Assembly: GCA_002327525.1 (NCBI GenBank)
Contig: DCWG01000106.1
Coordinates: 1 to 19,987 of the forward strand
DNA from: Gammaproteobacteria bacterium UBA2168
GTDB lineage: Bacteria; Pseudomonadota; Gammaproteobacteria; Pseudomonadales; Azotimanducaceae
DNA length: 19,987 nucleotides
Direction: 5' to 3'
The notes under the pieces were generated by a model that had not been told where the DNA came from, did not search any database, and saw nothing but the letters and a program-made list of their open reading frames with translations. Numbering within the stretch: the first letter of the stretch is position 1; the number at the start of each line of letters is the position of its first letter. A program made the translations under genes and the position numbers. Shown here piece after piece: positions 1 to 7,987 of the stretch.

Positions 1-700
1 AGGTGAGCCAGGTGGCAACTCCCCCCCCGCGCTCAGAGGTGCTGTGCCACCAGCCGCTGCGCGGCGTCATGATGACCAGCGGCGCAAGGTCCGGGTCGGT
101 GCCTTTGATCGCGGCCTGCACGTTACTCGCCTCGGTGGCCTCGAGGCTGGTGTGAGAGACGAACTCTCCTTCGGACCCGTCTCTGGCCTCGGCGGTCAGC
201 CAGTCGCGGTGCAGCGTCGCCACTTGCAGCACCGGCGGACCGTATGGAGCCTGCCACTTATCTGCATTGAGCAGTGCCAGTCCCTCTCGCACCCCCTCAC
301 CGCGCGCCACGGCGACGATGGCCTGATGTCTGGCTTGCAGCCGTGCGTTTTCCAGATGATCGTTGCTCGGGTGGCCGGCGAAAGGAGTGAACTGTGTGAT
401 CGCGATGGTATCGGGAGAACCTCCGAGTGGCGCAAGCGGTGCGCTTAAAACCTGCGCACCCGTGAATCCGCCGTCGAACAACGGGACGCCCTCCGCGATA
501 CGATTGCGGACCATTATCTCGCAGCGCTTCAGAACGCGCCTGTGGAACGGAAAGCGGTGCAATACGGGGTCGAGGCCCGCGTGAGTCAGTTCCGCGGCGA
601 GCCAGTCGGCGGTTTCCGCATCTCCACGGGTTCCAGTGCGGTGGCTGGTGATCTGATCCCAGCGCCGGATATCCGCCTCGATCTGTTCTCTTAGCTGCAA
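1..700 (-). CDS. M28-type peptidase-like protein, N-terminal part (runs off window)
   Basis: The frame stays open from a TTG at 698-700 to the window edge, about 233 codons. TTG is chosen because it is preceded at 4 bases by a strong GAGGAGG, and no in-frame ATG lies nearby. The start is helical with DWLAAELTHAGLDP, like the amino end of M28 zinc exopeptidases, followed by an inserted PA-like segment. Near the edge comes VIMTPRSGWWHSTSERGGG, which resembles the strand where M28 enzymes carry their first metal ligands. The usual His-x-Asp is not visible there, so this may be a divergent or non-classical member. No signal peptide is seen. The gene is divergent from oxyR with a 95-bp gap. The family call is from motif memory only; the C-terminal half, which would settle the metal site, is outside the window. 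Confidence 0.6.
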   Translation of the reverse strand, partial: MQLREQIEADIRRWDQITSHRTGTRGDAETADWLAAELTHAGLDPVLHRFPFHRRVLKRCEIMVRNRIAEGVPLFDGGFTGAQVLSAPLAPLGGSPDTIAITQFTPFAGHPSNDHLENARLQARHQAIVAVARGEGVREGLALLNADKWQAPYGPPVLQVATLHRDWLTAEARDGSEGEFVSHTSLEATEASNVQAAIKGTDPDLAPLVIMTPRSGWWHSTSERGGGVATWLT

Positions 701-766
701 GTTGCCTCCTCGATCCGGGCCTCATTCGGATGGTGTCGCCACCCGGCAATGATACGTACCATAGTC

Positions 767-777
767 ACCCTGTGGGT
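767..777. promoter_or_regulatory. ACCC-N3-GGGT inverted repeat between the M28-like gene and oxyR
   Basis: The 95-bp divergent gap 701-795 contains a perfect ACCC-TGT-GGGT palindrome, just downstream of an ATAG at 761-764 and overlapping a TATACG at 777-782 that could be the oxyR -10. LysR-type regulators commonly repress their own promoter from such a spot. The match to the OxyR ATAG-N7-CTAT consensus is poor here, so autoregulation is only a suggestion. Confidence 0.25.
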
Positions 778-795
778 ATACGGGGAATCAGGCAG

Positions 796-1674
796 GTGAA
801 TCTGCGCGATCTGCGCTATCTGGTAGCGGTAGCCGAACACCGTCACTTCGGTCGTGCGGCCCGGGCCTGCTTCGTGAGTCAGCCGACCTTGTCCACGCAA
901 CTGAAGAAGTTGGAAGAAACCCTTGGCGTGGTGTTGATAGAACGCACCAACCGTCAGGTGATGCTGACGGCTGTGGGCGAGCGCATCGTTGCCCAGGCTG
1001 AGCGTGTGTTGTTGGAGGTCAGCCAGCTGGCCCACATCGCCGATGAATACCGGGATCCGTTCGGCGGCGAGTTCCGGCTCGGCATCATCCCGACCGTCGC
1101 GCCCTATTTGCTGCCGAAAATACTGAGCCCCGTGGGGCGGGCATTGCCGCACCTGAACATCCAGCTGAATGAGGGGCAGACCGCGTCGATCGTGCGGTCG
1201 TTGAAAGCCGGTGAGCTCGACGCCGTGATTCTGGCGCTTCCGAGCGATGAGGAAAACGTCGTCGAGAGGCACCTGTATCGTGAGGCGTTTTTGATGGCTG
1301 TACCGAAAGGGCACCCGTGCGCGAGGCGTAAATCAGTGGCGGAATCCGACCTCGAGAACGAGACGGTGTTGCTGCTCGAAGATGGCCACTGTCTGCGGGA
1401 TCAGGCTCTGGCCGTGTGCAGCTCACACAATGCCTTGGAGAATACGAGTTTTAGGGCCACCAGCCTCGAGACGCTGAGACAGATGGTAGCCGCGGAGGCT
1501 GGAATCACGCTCATGCCCGAGCTCGCGGTGAGTGGACGCTCGGCCAGCGTGCGCTACATTCCATTTCGCGGTAAGAACCCACCACATAGGGATATCGGTT
1601 TGTGTTGGCGCGCCAGCTCCACCAGGGAGCCGTTACTCGAGAAACTCTCGCAAGTGCTGAGGGCGAGTGCCTAG
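796..1674 (+). CDS. oxyR: OxyR, hydrogen-peroxide-sensing LysR-family regulator
   Basis: This 292-residue protein is a LysR-type activator of peroxide defence. The start is set at GTG 796 because OxyR proteins begin MNLRDL; an upstream GTG at 730 would add 22 unlike residues. The winged helix-turn-helix lies at about residues 1-60 (FGRAARACFVSQPTLSTQLK), followed by the linker helix and a substrate-binding-type regulatory domain. The two redox cysteines are present in LLLEDGHCLRDQALAVC and fall at Cys199 and Cys208, the same numbers as in Escherichia coli OxyR, where H2O2 joins them in a disulfide. The RATSLETLRQMVAAEAGITL segment is also typical. It is convergent with the rubrerythrin operon and overlaps the DUF3501 stop codon. 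Regulation of that operon by this protein is inferred from the palindrome near 4199. Confidence 0.95.
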   Translation: MNLRDLRYLVAVAEHRHFGRAARACFVSQPTLSTQLKKLEETLGVVLIERTNRQVMLTAVGERIVAQAERVLLEVSQLAHIADEYRDPFGGEFRLGIIPTVAPYLLPKILSPVGRALPHLNIQLNEGQTASIVRSLKAGELDAVILALPSDEENVVERHLYREAFLMAVPKGHPCARRKSVAESDLENETVLLLEDGHCLRDQALAVCSSHNALENTSFRATSLETLRQMVAAEAGITLMPELAVSGRSASVRYIPFRGKNPPHRDIGLCWRASSTREPLLEKLSQVLRASA

Positions 1675-2252
1675 CCGAGATCCGAGATCAGGCTTGCACG
1701 CACGAGTTCACCTACCTCGATGGAACATTGCATCGCGGGATGATCGATGCCCATCGTCAGCCGTTCGCCTGAATGCAGGGCGTTGATCTGATCTGCGTCG
1801 AGTTCGAAACGCAGAAAGTGCACCGCGGAGGTCTTCTCGTCGTTGGAGCGTTCAAGATCCTCGTTGGCGATGGCGTAAACCGGGTCGTGTGTGCCGATCG
1901 CAATCCAGATGCGGTGTTCGATGCCGGTCATGCGCGCAAGTGCCTCGCGCCGCTGTTCTGCGTCGGCGTATTCGAGCATGAAGGTTGCTTTCCAGTTGCT
2001 ACCGTCCGGAATCATGGGGTTGTAAGCGTCGATTTCCGCCTGGATGGCATCGGGCTCGAAGATACGTTCTACGCGCAGCATCTCCTGTACCTGATACTTC
2101 ATCGTGATGAAGTCCTCGAAATAGAGGGTTGCGTGGCCGCCGAGAGGCACCTGACGGTTTTTCTTGTGGTTGATGACCTGCGTGCGGAATCGCGTACGCT
2201 CCATTGCGTAGGATTCGAGGTTCCAGAGGTTCGAACGGTTTAGCTTGGTCAT
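1671..2252 (-). CDS. DUF3501 family protein
   Basis: This 193-residue soluble protein starts [20 protein letters not shown] and contains the DUF3501-type stretch FEDFITMKYQVQEMLRVERI, then a segment ending HFLRFELDADQI. No catalytic motif, signal peptide or membrane segment is visible. Its ATG overlaps the stop of the upstream iron-sulfur gene by one base (TGATG), indicating translational coupling. From general knowledge, DUF3501 genes recur beside rubrerythrin and a CCG-domain iron-sulfur protein, so a role in the same peroxide or electron-transfer complex is likely, but its biochemical function is unknown. The stop codon overlaps the oxyR stop on the opposite strand within a shared CTAG. 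Confidence 0.85.
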   Translation of the reverse strand: MTKLNRSNLWNLESYAMERTRFRTQVINHKKNRQVPLGGHATLYFEDFITMKYQVQEMLRVERIFEPDAIQAEIDAYNPMIPDGSNWKATFMLEYADAEQRREALARMTGIEHRIWIAIGTHDPVYAIANEDLERSNDEKTSAVHFLRFELDADQINALHSGERLTMGIDHPAMQCSIEVGELVRASLISDLG

Positions 2253-3583
2253 CAGATACCGTACGCCTTACGCACCATAGAGATTGGATGACTCGCCTCG
2301 CCGGCGTCCTCCAGCCCGTGCGCGATCATGCGTCCGGCCATCGGGCAGTCGGAGCCGAACCGGTCCGGCTCGATCTCCGTGACCCGTCTCACAACTGGCC
2401 GGGCGATCTTCATGGCCTTCTCGTAAGTTTCTTCCTTCACGGCATAGGTGCCGTCATGGCCGGAACAGCGTTCGATGGTCGTGACTTCCGTATCCGGCAC
2501 GAGACTCAGGAAGTCGGAGGTCTTCGCACCTATGGCCTGCACACGCTGATGGCAAGCCACGTGATAGGCGACCTTGCCGAGTGGGTGGGTAAAGCGCGTA
2601 TCGATGAGGCCGGCTTTGTGCCGCGCCATCAGATACTCGAATGGATCGAAGAAAGCGGCCTTCACCCGGGCGACATTGGTATCCGCAGGGAACATGAGAG
2701 GTAGTTCCTGCTTGTACATGAGAACACAGGACGGAATGGGGGCAATGATGTCGTAGCCCTGATCCAACGCTTCGAGGAACACGGGTATGTTTGCATCCTT
2801 GAGTTTTTCCACCTTTTCCAGATCGCCGAGTTCGAGCTTGGGCATGCCACAGCATCTCGCGTCTTTGAGGATGCGCGCCGGGACGTCGTTGTGGTTCAGC
2901 ACGGCTACGAGGTCCTCGATGACCTGTGGTTCGTTGTGATCGCCGTAGCAGGTTACATAGATTGCAACCTTGCCGGTCGTACCTCCGGCCGACGTCGCAG
3001 CCAGGCTCGCGCCGATGTGTTCGGCCAGCCGCCTGGTGACGGGTTTGGCCGTGAAAGGCGGCAGCGGTGCGTCCTCGTGGATCCCGGCAATATTCTCCCC
3101 GAGATCACGCATCGTTTCATTGCCGGTCGCCCAGTTGGCCAGCGGTGCGATGCCTGGAAGGCTGATCGCGTCAAACACGGGGTCCGTACTCGTGATCAAC
3201 CGGTCGCGCCACTTCGTATCGCCCTTGCGAAACCGGTATGCCTTCGCCCTCAGCATGAGGTGTGGAAAATCGACTGCCCAGTCATGGGGGGGCAGGTAGG
3301 GGCACTTGGTCTCCGCGCACAGGTCGCATAGGAAACACTGATCCACAACCTTCATGTAGTCATCGTTGTCCACACCGTCTACTTCGAAAGTGTCGGATTC
3401 GTCTACCAGATCGAACAGGGTCGGAAAGGATGCGCACAGAGACACACAGCGACGGCACCCGTGGCAGATGTCGTACACCCGCTCGAGTTCGCTGTACAGC
3501 GATTGTTTGTCGTAGAACTCGTCCGAGCGCCAGTCGAGAGGCTGACGATCGGGCGCTTCGAGGCTGCCTTCGCGTACGGTCAT
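2252..3583 (-). CDS. CCG-domain iron-sulfur protein, heterodisulfide reductase/GlpC-like
   Basis: The product is about 443 residues with two ferredoxin-type [4Fe-4S] motifs near the start, at Cys40-43-46-50 ([11 protein letters not shown]) and Cys83-86-89-94 ([12 protein letters not shown]). Two cysteine-rich domains of the HdrD/GlpC type follow: the first ends RCCGMP, while the second has RCSGHDG, where one of the paired cysteines is serine. ATG 3583 is chosen over an upstream start because the extra 52 residues are low-complexity and not family-like, and DUF3501-linked homologues begin shortly before the first cluster. The gap to rubrerythrin is 80 bp, and the downstream DUF3501 start overlaps this stop. 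Such proteins shuttle electrons. I infer that it feeds reducing power to the rubrerythrin or a linked oxidoreductase; the actual donor is not shown. Confidence 0.85.
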   Translation of the reverse strand: MTVREGSLEAPDRQPLDWRSDEFYDKQSLYSELERVYDICHGCRRCVSLCASFPTLFDLVDESDTFEVDGVDNDDYMKVVDQCFLCDLCAETKCPYLPPHDWAVDFPHLMLRAKAYRFRKGDTKWRDRLITSTDPVFDAISLPGIAPLANWATGNETMRDLGENIAGIHEDAPLPPFTAKPVTRRLAEHIGASLAATSAGGTTGKVAIYVTCYGDHNEPQVIEDLVAVLNHNDVPARILKDARCCGMPKLELGDLEKVEKLKDANIPVFLEALDQGYDIIAPIPSCVLMYKQELPLMFPADTNVARVKAAFFDPFEYLMARHKAGLIDTRFTHPLGKVAYHVACHQRVQAIGAKTSDFLSLVPDTEVTTIERCSGHDGTYAVKEETYEKAMKIARPVVRRVTEIEPDRFGSDCPMAGRMIAHGLEDAGEASHPISMVRKAYGI

Positions 3584-3663
3584 GAGAATTCTGAGATAGT
3601 GGAAAGAGAGGAAGAAGGACGGGTGCGCACACACCCGCCCTGCGGCTGTCGCCGGGGCTGGTG

Positions 3664-4080
3664 TCAGCCCATCGCGTCCAGGGCTTTCTGGAAGCGGTTG
3701 GCATGCGAGCGCTCGGCCTTCGCCAGCGTCTCGAACCAATCGGCGATTTCATCGAAACCCTCGTCACGCGCGGTTTTGGCCATGCCCGGATACATATCGG
3801 TGTATTCGTGCGTTTCACCCGCGATAGCGGCTTTCAGATTGTTCTCGGTGTTACCGATGGGCAGTCCGGTGGCTGGATCGCCAACGCTTTCCATGTATTC
3901 GAGATGGCCGTGTGCGTGGCCTGTTTCACCCTCGGCAGTGGAGCGGAACACGGTTGCGATATCGTTCTCGCCTTCGACGTCCGCCTTTGCCGCGAAGTAC
4001 AGGTACCGGCGGTTGGCCTGCGACTCACCTGCGAATGCGTCCTTCAGATTTTGCAGAGTATTGCTGTCCTTGAGATCCAT
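3664..4080 (-). CDS. Rubrerythrin-family diiron protein (no rubredoxin domain)
   Basis: This 138-residue four-helix ferritin-like protein shows a full diiron ligand set: Glu19 in [10 protein letters not shown], Glu52 and His55 in EGETGH, Glu89 and Glu92 in AGETHEY, and Glu123 and His126 in KAERSH. Classical rubrerythrins carry a C-terminal rubredoxin with two Cys-x-x-Cys pairs; this one stops at DAMG with no cysteines, so it needs an external electron donor. The known family role is NAD(P)H-linked reduction of hydrogen peroxide in the cytoplasm. The ATG at 4080 follows a GGGGGA-type ribosome site. It is the first gene of the operon with the iron-sulfur protein and DUF3501, and a predicted OxyR-controlled promoter lies upstream. 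The family is certain by motif; the substrate is inferred. Confidence 0.93.
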   Translation of the reverse strand: MDLKDSNTLQNLKDAFAGESQANRRYLYFAAKADVEGENDIATVFRSTAEGETGHAHGHLEYMESVGDPATGLPIGNTENNLKAAIAGETHEYTDMYPGMAKTARDEGFDEIADWFETLAKAERSHANRFQKALDAMG

Positions 4081-4148
4081 GACGTCTTTCCCCCTTGGAT
4101 GTTGAGCCCGCCTGCCTGGTGGTCGGCGGTATTTGGTTTCGAGTGCTC

Positions 4149-4177
4149 AGTATAAGCGCTCGGGCGCTCGGGGCTAT
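4149..4177 (-). promoter_or_regulatory. Predicted promoter of the rubrerythrin operon
   Basis: Read on the minus strand, TATACT (4154-4149) matches 5 of 6 bases of the -10 consensus. Seventeen bases upstream the -35 position reads ATAGCC (4177-4172), a very poor match, as expected for an activator-dependent promoter. Transcription would start near 4142, giving a leader of about 60 bases before the ATG at 4080. The OxyR-like site abuts the -35 directly. Confidence 0.45.
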
Positions 4178-4213
4178 TCGAAAGTATGAATGATGGTGAT
4201 AGACAGAAACTAT
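4177..4213. promoter_or_regulatory. Candidate OxyR operator
   Basis: The sequence 4199-4213 is a near-perfect OxyR dyad, ATAG-ACAGAAA-CTAT (9 of 10 specified bases of ATAGntnnnanCTAT). The second dyad expected 22 bases away, 4177-4191, keeps 5 of 10 bases, giving 14 of 20 overall. The 37-bp footprint ends at the predicted -35 of the rubrerythrin promoter, the arrangement known from E. coli OxyR-activated genes. It lies between the rubrerythrin operon and the MATE gene, so either or both could be controlled. Confidence 0.5.
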
Positions 4214-4241
4214 TGATGCGGGAAGAACATTAGGCCACCCA

Positions 4242-4263
4242 TATAATAATGATTCTCACTCAG
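4242..4263 (+). promoter_or_regulatory. TATAAT -10 element overlapped by a Fur-box-like sequence
   Basis: A perfect TATAAT occurs at 4242-4247. Overlapping it, 4245-4263 reads AATAATGATTCTCACTCAG, which matches the 19-bp Fur consensus GATAATGATAATCATTATC at 12 positions. No good -35 stands at the normal distance. The site faces the MATE gene, with a leader of roughly 90 bases to its likely GTG. Iron-dependent repression is possible but rests on this sequence match alone. Confidence 0.35.
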
Positions 4264-4344
4264 TCGCGTCACGCTGCGCGCAGGCACCCCACCCGGGGGC
4301 GGCAACGGGTACAATGCGCGGCCCTCCGAACACCGGATACGTCA

Positions 4345-5709
4345 GTGATTGGCAAAGAATTGAGGCGCTTGTCCCGCCTCGCACTCCCAATGATCCTCAC
4401 CCAGCTCTTGCAGATGGGCATGGGTGTCGCCGACACGCTGATGGCCGGCCGGGTGAGTGCGGCGGATCTCGCGGGAGTGGCCATTGGCGGCAACGTGTTC
4501 TGGCCGGTGCTGCTGTTCATTTCCGGCATCGTCATGTCGGTGACGCCGTCAGTGTCTCAATTGCATGGCCGTGGCAAGGAGCACGAGGCTGGCGAGGTTG
4601 TCCGTCAGGCGCTTTGGATTACGTTGGTTGGCGGTCTGTTGCTGATCGCGCTGCTCAGAAACGCGGAGTCGTTGTTCTTAGCACTTGGCATTGATCCGCT
4701 GGCCATCCCCATTGCGGTAGCTTACCTCGATGCGCTGGCCTGGGGGGTTCTGCCGGTACTGTTCTATTTCGCCATGCGCTATCTGTGCGAGGGCATGTCC
4801 TGGACCTTACCGGCGATGCTGGTGGCCTTGTCTGCGCTGTTGTTGAAGGTCCCGCTCAATTACCTGTTTATCTATGGACACGAGAGCATTGGGCTGCCGG
4901 CGATGGGTGGGGTGGGTTGCGGTTGGTCGAGCGCAATCGTCATGACCTACGAGATGCTGGCAATGGGACTGATCGTGGCGTTCTCGCGGATGCGCCGTAC
5001 GGGTGTGTTTCACCGTGTTTCGCTTCCCAACCGTGCCGAGATAGCGCGACTCGTGCGTCTTGGTCTACCAATCGGAGCGACGACGTTTCTCGAGTTTTCC
5101 GTGTTCTCGGTGATGACGCTGTTGATTGGCAGGCTTGGGGTCGATGCGGTCGCGGCCCACCAGATCACGAGTAATGTCGCGGGTTTGACCTTCATGATTC
5201 CGTTGGGCATCGGCATGGCCGCTACCGTCCGCGTGGGTTTCAACGTTGGGGCCGGGGACCTGCCGGGTGCTCGTCTCAGCGCCAACGTTGCCGTGGGGGC
5301 ATCCTGGGTGTTCGCAGTACTGGCGGCCGCCACCGTGTACAGCACGCGATTTCACATAGCCGGGCTCTACAGTACGGATGCGACGGTCATTGCGGTTGCG
5401 GCGGAGCTGATGCTGTTTGTCGCTGTTTATCAGCTTTTCGACGACAGCCAGGTGGCCTGCATTGGGTCATTGCGTGGTTTCAAGGACACACGCACACCCA
5501 TGTGGGTGGCGATCATGTCGTATTGGCTTGTGGGTTTCCCGATCAGCGTGGTGCTCGGATTCGGTCTCGCCGGTGCGCCGGATCTGGGTGTGGCGGGTTT
5601 CTGGTGGGGGCTCGTCGTCGGATTGGCGGTGGCCGCCGCTGTACTCCTGTGGCGGCTGCGCTGGCTATTGGGTAATGACGCCAGGGTGCGGGAACTCGCG
5701 CTGCGCTAG
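4345..5709 (+). CDS. norM: MATE family multidrug/sodium antiporter, NorM-like
   Basis: The product is about 454 residues with twelve hydrophobic membrane spans. The N-terminal signature LPMILTQLLQMGMGVADTLM, the PSVSQLHGRG loop, YLCEGMSWT and LNYLFIYGH-type segments, and GGVGCGWSSA all match NorM-branch MATE exporters, which use sodium or proton gradients to expel cationic drugs and dyes across the inner membrane. GTG 4345 is preferred over ATG 4249: homologues begin a few residues before the RRLSRLALP segment, and 4249 lies inside the Fur-box-like site; the ribosome site before 4345 is weak, so the start is uncertain. The gene stands alone, divergent from rubrerythrin, with 90 bp before the DUF3604 gene. 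Substrate cannot be told from sequence. Confidence 0.9.
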   Translation: MIGKELRRLSRLALPMILTQLLQMGMGVADTLMAGRVSAADLAGVAIGGNVFWPVLLFISGIVMSVTPSVSQLHGRGKEHEAGEVVRQALWITLVGGLLLIALLRNAESLFLALGIDPLAIPIAVAYLDALAWGVLPVLFYFAMRYLCEGMSWTLPAMLVALSALLLKVPLNYLFIYGHESIGLPAMGGVGCGWSSAIVMTYEMLAMGLIVAFSRMRRTGVFHRVSLPNRAEIARLVRLGLPIGATTFLEFSVFSVMTLLIGRLGVDAVAAHQITSNVAGLTFMIPLGIGMAATVRVGFNVGAGDLPGARLSANVAVGASWVFAVLAAATVYSTRFHIAGLYSTDATVIAVAAELMLFVAVYQLFDDSQVACIGSLRGFKDTRTPMWVAIMSYWLVGFPISVVLGFGLAGAPDLGVAGFWWGLVVGLAVAAAVLLWRLRWLLGNDARVRELALR

Positions 5710-5799
5710 CGTGCTTAGCGTACGGAGGGAGTTTGGCTTACTGTGTAGATGCATCGATACACGTCTTGTCAGTCCGTGGGGAATAGAACGGGAGAACCT

Positions 5800-7734
5800 A
5801 TGCGCAAACTGATTACCCTCGCAGCGTTGCTTGCGTGCGGCTGTTCCGACCGGGATCCGTCGAGCACCGCGGGCCAGCCTCAGACCCAGGAGCCGACCGA
5901 CGTTGGTCCGCAACGATGTGACAATTTTGATGAGACCGGTATGCCGCTGTTTGGCGATCTGCATGTGCACACCAGTTTTTCCTTCGATGCGGCGGCTAAC
6001 CAGACGGGTGCCACGCCCGAGGACGCTCAAGCGTATGCGCAAGGGGAGGCAATTGCGTTTTTCCCGATCGACGACAACGGTGTGCCGACGGGCTCGGTGC
6101 GGATCGATCGGCCCCTGGACTTTCTGGGTGTTACCGATCATGGCGAGTTTCTGGGTGAGCGTGCCGTGTGTCACCGTGAAGGCTCGTTGGTGTATGAAAG
6201 TGCCTTCTGTGAGACCTATCGCGCCAACGAACGGCAGGGTGCGCGGATGCTCGCAGGCGTGATATTCACCGAATCACCCAAACGTATTGCGCAGATATGT
6301 GGCTCCGATGGTGCGCTGTGCCGGGAGTATGCGGCAGCCCCCTGGCGGGAGATCCAGCGAGCGGCCAATGCGGCGAATCAACCCTGCAAATTCACGAGCT
6401 TCATCGCCTACGAATACACAGGTACCCCGGGTGGTTCGAATTACCACCGCAATGTCGTGTTTCGAAACGAACTCGTGCCAAATCTGCCGGTCAGTTATAT
6501 CGATGCGCCCATCGACAGCGAATTGTGGGCAGGACTCGATACGGCCTGTCCGGAAGAATCCGGGTGTGACTACCTCACCATTCCACACAATTCCAACCTG
6601 GCGAACGGGCGCATGGCCCCTTACATGAACCTTGAGCGGAACGACGAAAACAAGCGCGCGTATGCTGAGAGGAGACTGCGTCGCGAACCCATCATGGAAA
6701 TCTTCCAGCACAAGGGGAACTCGGAGTGTGTCAACGGTCTGTCGAGTATTCTGGGTGCACCGGATGAACTCTGCGATATCGAGTCCGTGCGCCGGATGGG
6801 AGAAGAAAAAACCTACCTGACCAGCGGGTCGGAGGGTCTTTCCGGCAACACCTCGTTGCAGACGACGCGTGAATGCCGGCTGGGTGAAGTCGGGACGTAC
6901 GGCATGCTTGGCGCAGGATGCATACACCCCACCGACTTTCAACGCTCCGGTCTTCTGGTCGGACTTGAGGAAGAACAACGGGTCGGTCTGAATCCGGTGA
7001 AACTCGGCATCATCGCGTCTACCGACACGCATACGGCGACGCCGGGCGGTGTGTCGGAACAGGATTGGGGAGGTGCGGTTACCGGAGAGGCGACACCGAC
7101 AGAGAGATTGCAACCCGGCATTCTGACCAGCGGGATCGATGGCAATCCCGGAGGGCTCGCAGGGGTGTGGGCGAAAGAAAACACCCGCGATGCAATATTT
7201 GACGCGATACTGAGACGTGAGGTGTTCGGCACATCCGGTCCACGCATCGTGCCGAGATTGTTCGCCGGATGGGCGTTGCCCGATCGCTTGTGTGATGATC
7301 CTGAACGTGATGCGACGGCGTACGCACAGGGCGTGCCGATGGGTTCTGATCTGATCAGGGCCGCAAACGGTGACAAACCCAGGCTGTTGGCGTATGCCGC
7401 GAAGGATCCCGCGGGGCGAAACCTCCAGGCGTTGCATCTGATCAAGGGCTGGGTTGGTGGTGACGGGAGCCTGAACACTGCCGTGTTGCCGATCGTAGAA
7501 TCTGAGGAAGGTGCAGCGACGCTATGCGCGCTCTACACGGACGAAGATTTCGACCCGGCGCAGTCCGCATACTATTACCTGCGCGTGGTGGAGCCACCCA
7601 CGAAGCGCTGGCACACCTACGATTGTGCCCGAACCGCGGAGGCTGAACGCCCGGAGGTGTGTAGCAATGGAGCATACCCAGAGATGATCCGGGAGATGGC
7701 CTGGACCTCACCGATATGGTACCGGGGGGGCTGA
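5800..7734 (+). CDS. DUF3604 domain lipoprotein (PHP-like metal-dependent fold)
   Basis: The 644-residue product begins with a short lipoprotein signal, MRKLITLAALLAC, whose probable lipidated cysteine is Cys13, so it should sit on the cell envelope. ATG 5800 is chosen for this signal and the upstream GGGAGAA; an earlier in-frame ATG at 5749 would block it. FGDLHVHTSFS at about 51-61 is the DUF3604 hallmark and a PHP-type metal motif (His55, His57), followed by DFLGVTDHGEF (Asp113, His114) and later STDTHTATPG. The C-terminus ends MAWTSPIWYRGG, a tail shared with the decayed copy at 13593-14143. Many cysteines suggest an oxidising compartment. Homology to PHP phosphoesterases suggests hydrolysis, but no substrate is known for this family. 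It could be co-transcribed with the MATE gene (gap 90 bp). Confidence 0.85.
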   Translation: MRKLITLAALLACGCSDRDPSSTAGQPQTQEPTDVGPQRCDNFDETGMPLFGDLHVHTSFSFDAAANQTGATPEDAQAYAQGEAIAFFPIDDNGVPTGSVRIDRPLDFLGVTDHGEFLGERAVCHREGSLVYESAFCETYRANERQGARMLAGVIFTESPKRIAQICGSDGALCREYAAAPWREIQRAANAANQPCKFTSFIAYEYTGTPGGSNYHRNVVFRNELVPNLPVSYIDAPIDSELWAGLDTACPEESGCDYLTIPHNSNLANGRMAPYMNLERNDENKRAYAERRLRREPIMEIFQHKGNSECVNGLSSILGAPDELCDIESVRRMGEEKTYLTSGSEGLSGNTSLQTTRECRLGEVGTYGMLGAGCIHPTDFQRSGLLVGLEEEQRVGLNPVKLGIIASTDTHTATPGGVSEQDWGGAVTGEATPTERLQPGILTSGIDGNPGGLAGVWAKENTRDAIFDAILRREVFGTSGPRIVPRLFAGWALPDRLCDDPERDATAYAQGVPMGSDLIRAANGDKPRLLAYAAKDPAGRNLQALHLIKGWVGGDGSLNTAVLPIVESEEGAATLCALYTDEDFDPAQSAYYYLRVVEPPTKRWHTYDCARTAEAERPEVCSNGAYPEMIREMAWTSPIWYRGG

Positions 7735-7987
7735 AGACGATGGCTACGTCAGCCCGGATATCTTCTGTCAGGGATGGCTGCAGATCTTGCGGCATGTCCA
7801 CATATGGGCTGACAGGTAGAAACCGGGTAGATAGATCTTGCATCGATGGATTCATTATTTCCTCTGTGTGCAAAGCTCGGAGCACGTGCGTGTTTTTGCG
7901 CGTAAAAGTGAGCGTGTGCTGCATCGCTGCACCTCGCGGCGGCCCGCAGCAAGGCTCAGACGTCGCCGTATTTGTGGAACAGGGCAC

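Noticed and set aside
21..28. Run of eight C that might be a sequencing error or a phase-variable tract
   Set aside because: The reading frame through it gives SERGGGVATWL, which fits the family, so no error or shift is needed.
691..1314. 207-codon open frame antisense to oxyR
   Set aside because: It lies wholly opposite a clear OxyR frame, has no family motifs, and is composed of residues typical of a reversed GC-rich gene.
3584..3739. N-terminal extension of the iron-sulfur protein into rubrerythrin
   Set aside because: It overlaps the rubrerythrin C-terminus and adds unlike sequence; ATG 3583 gives the expected start.
6274..7437. 387-codon open frame antisense to the DUF3604 gene
   Set aside because: The plus frame has a signal peptide, family motifs and a ribosome site; the antisense frame has none.
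7735..7987. Possible gene or terminator between the convergent DUF3604 and crotonase genes
   Set aside because: The open frames here have no start signal or family motif and I found no stem with a T-tract.
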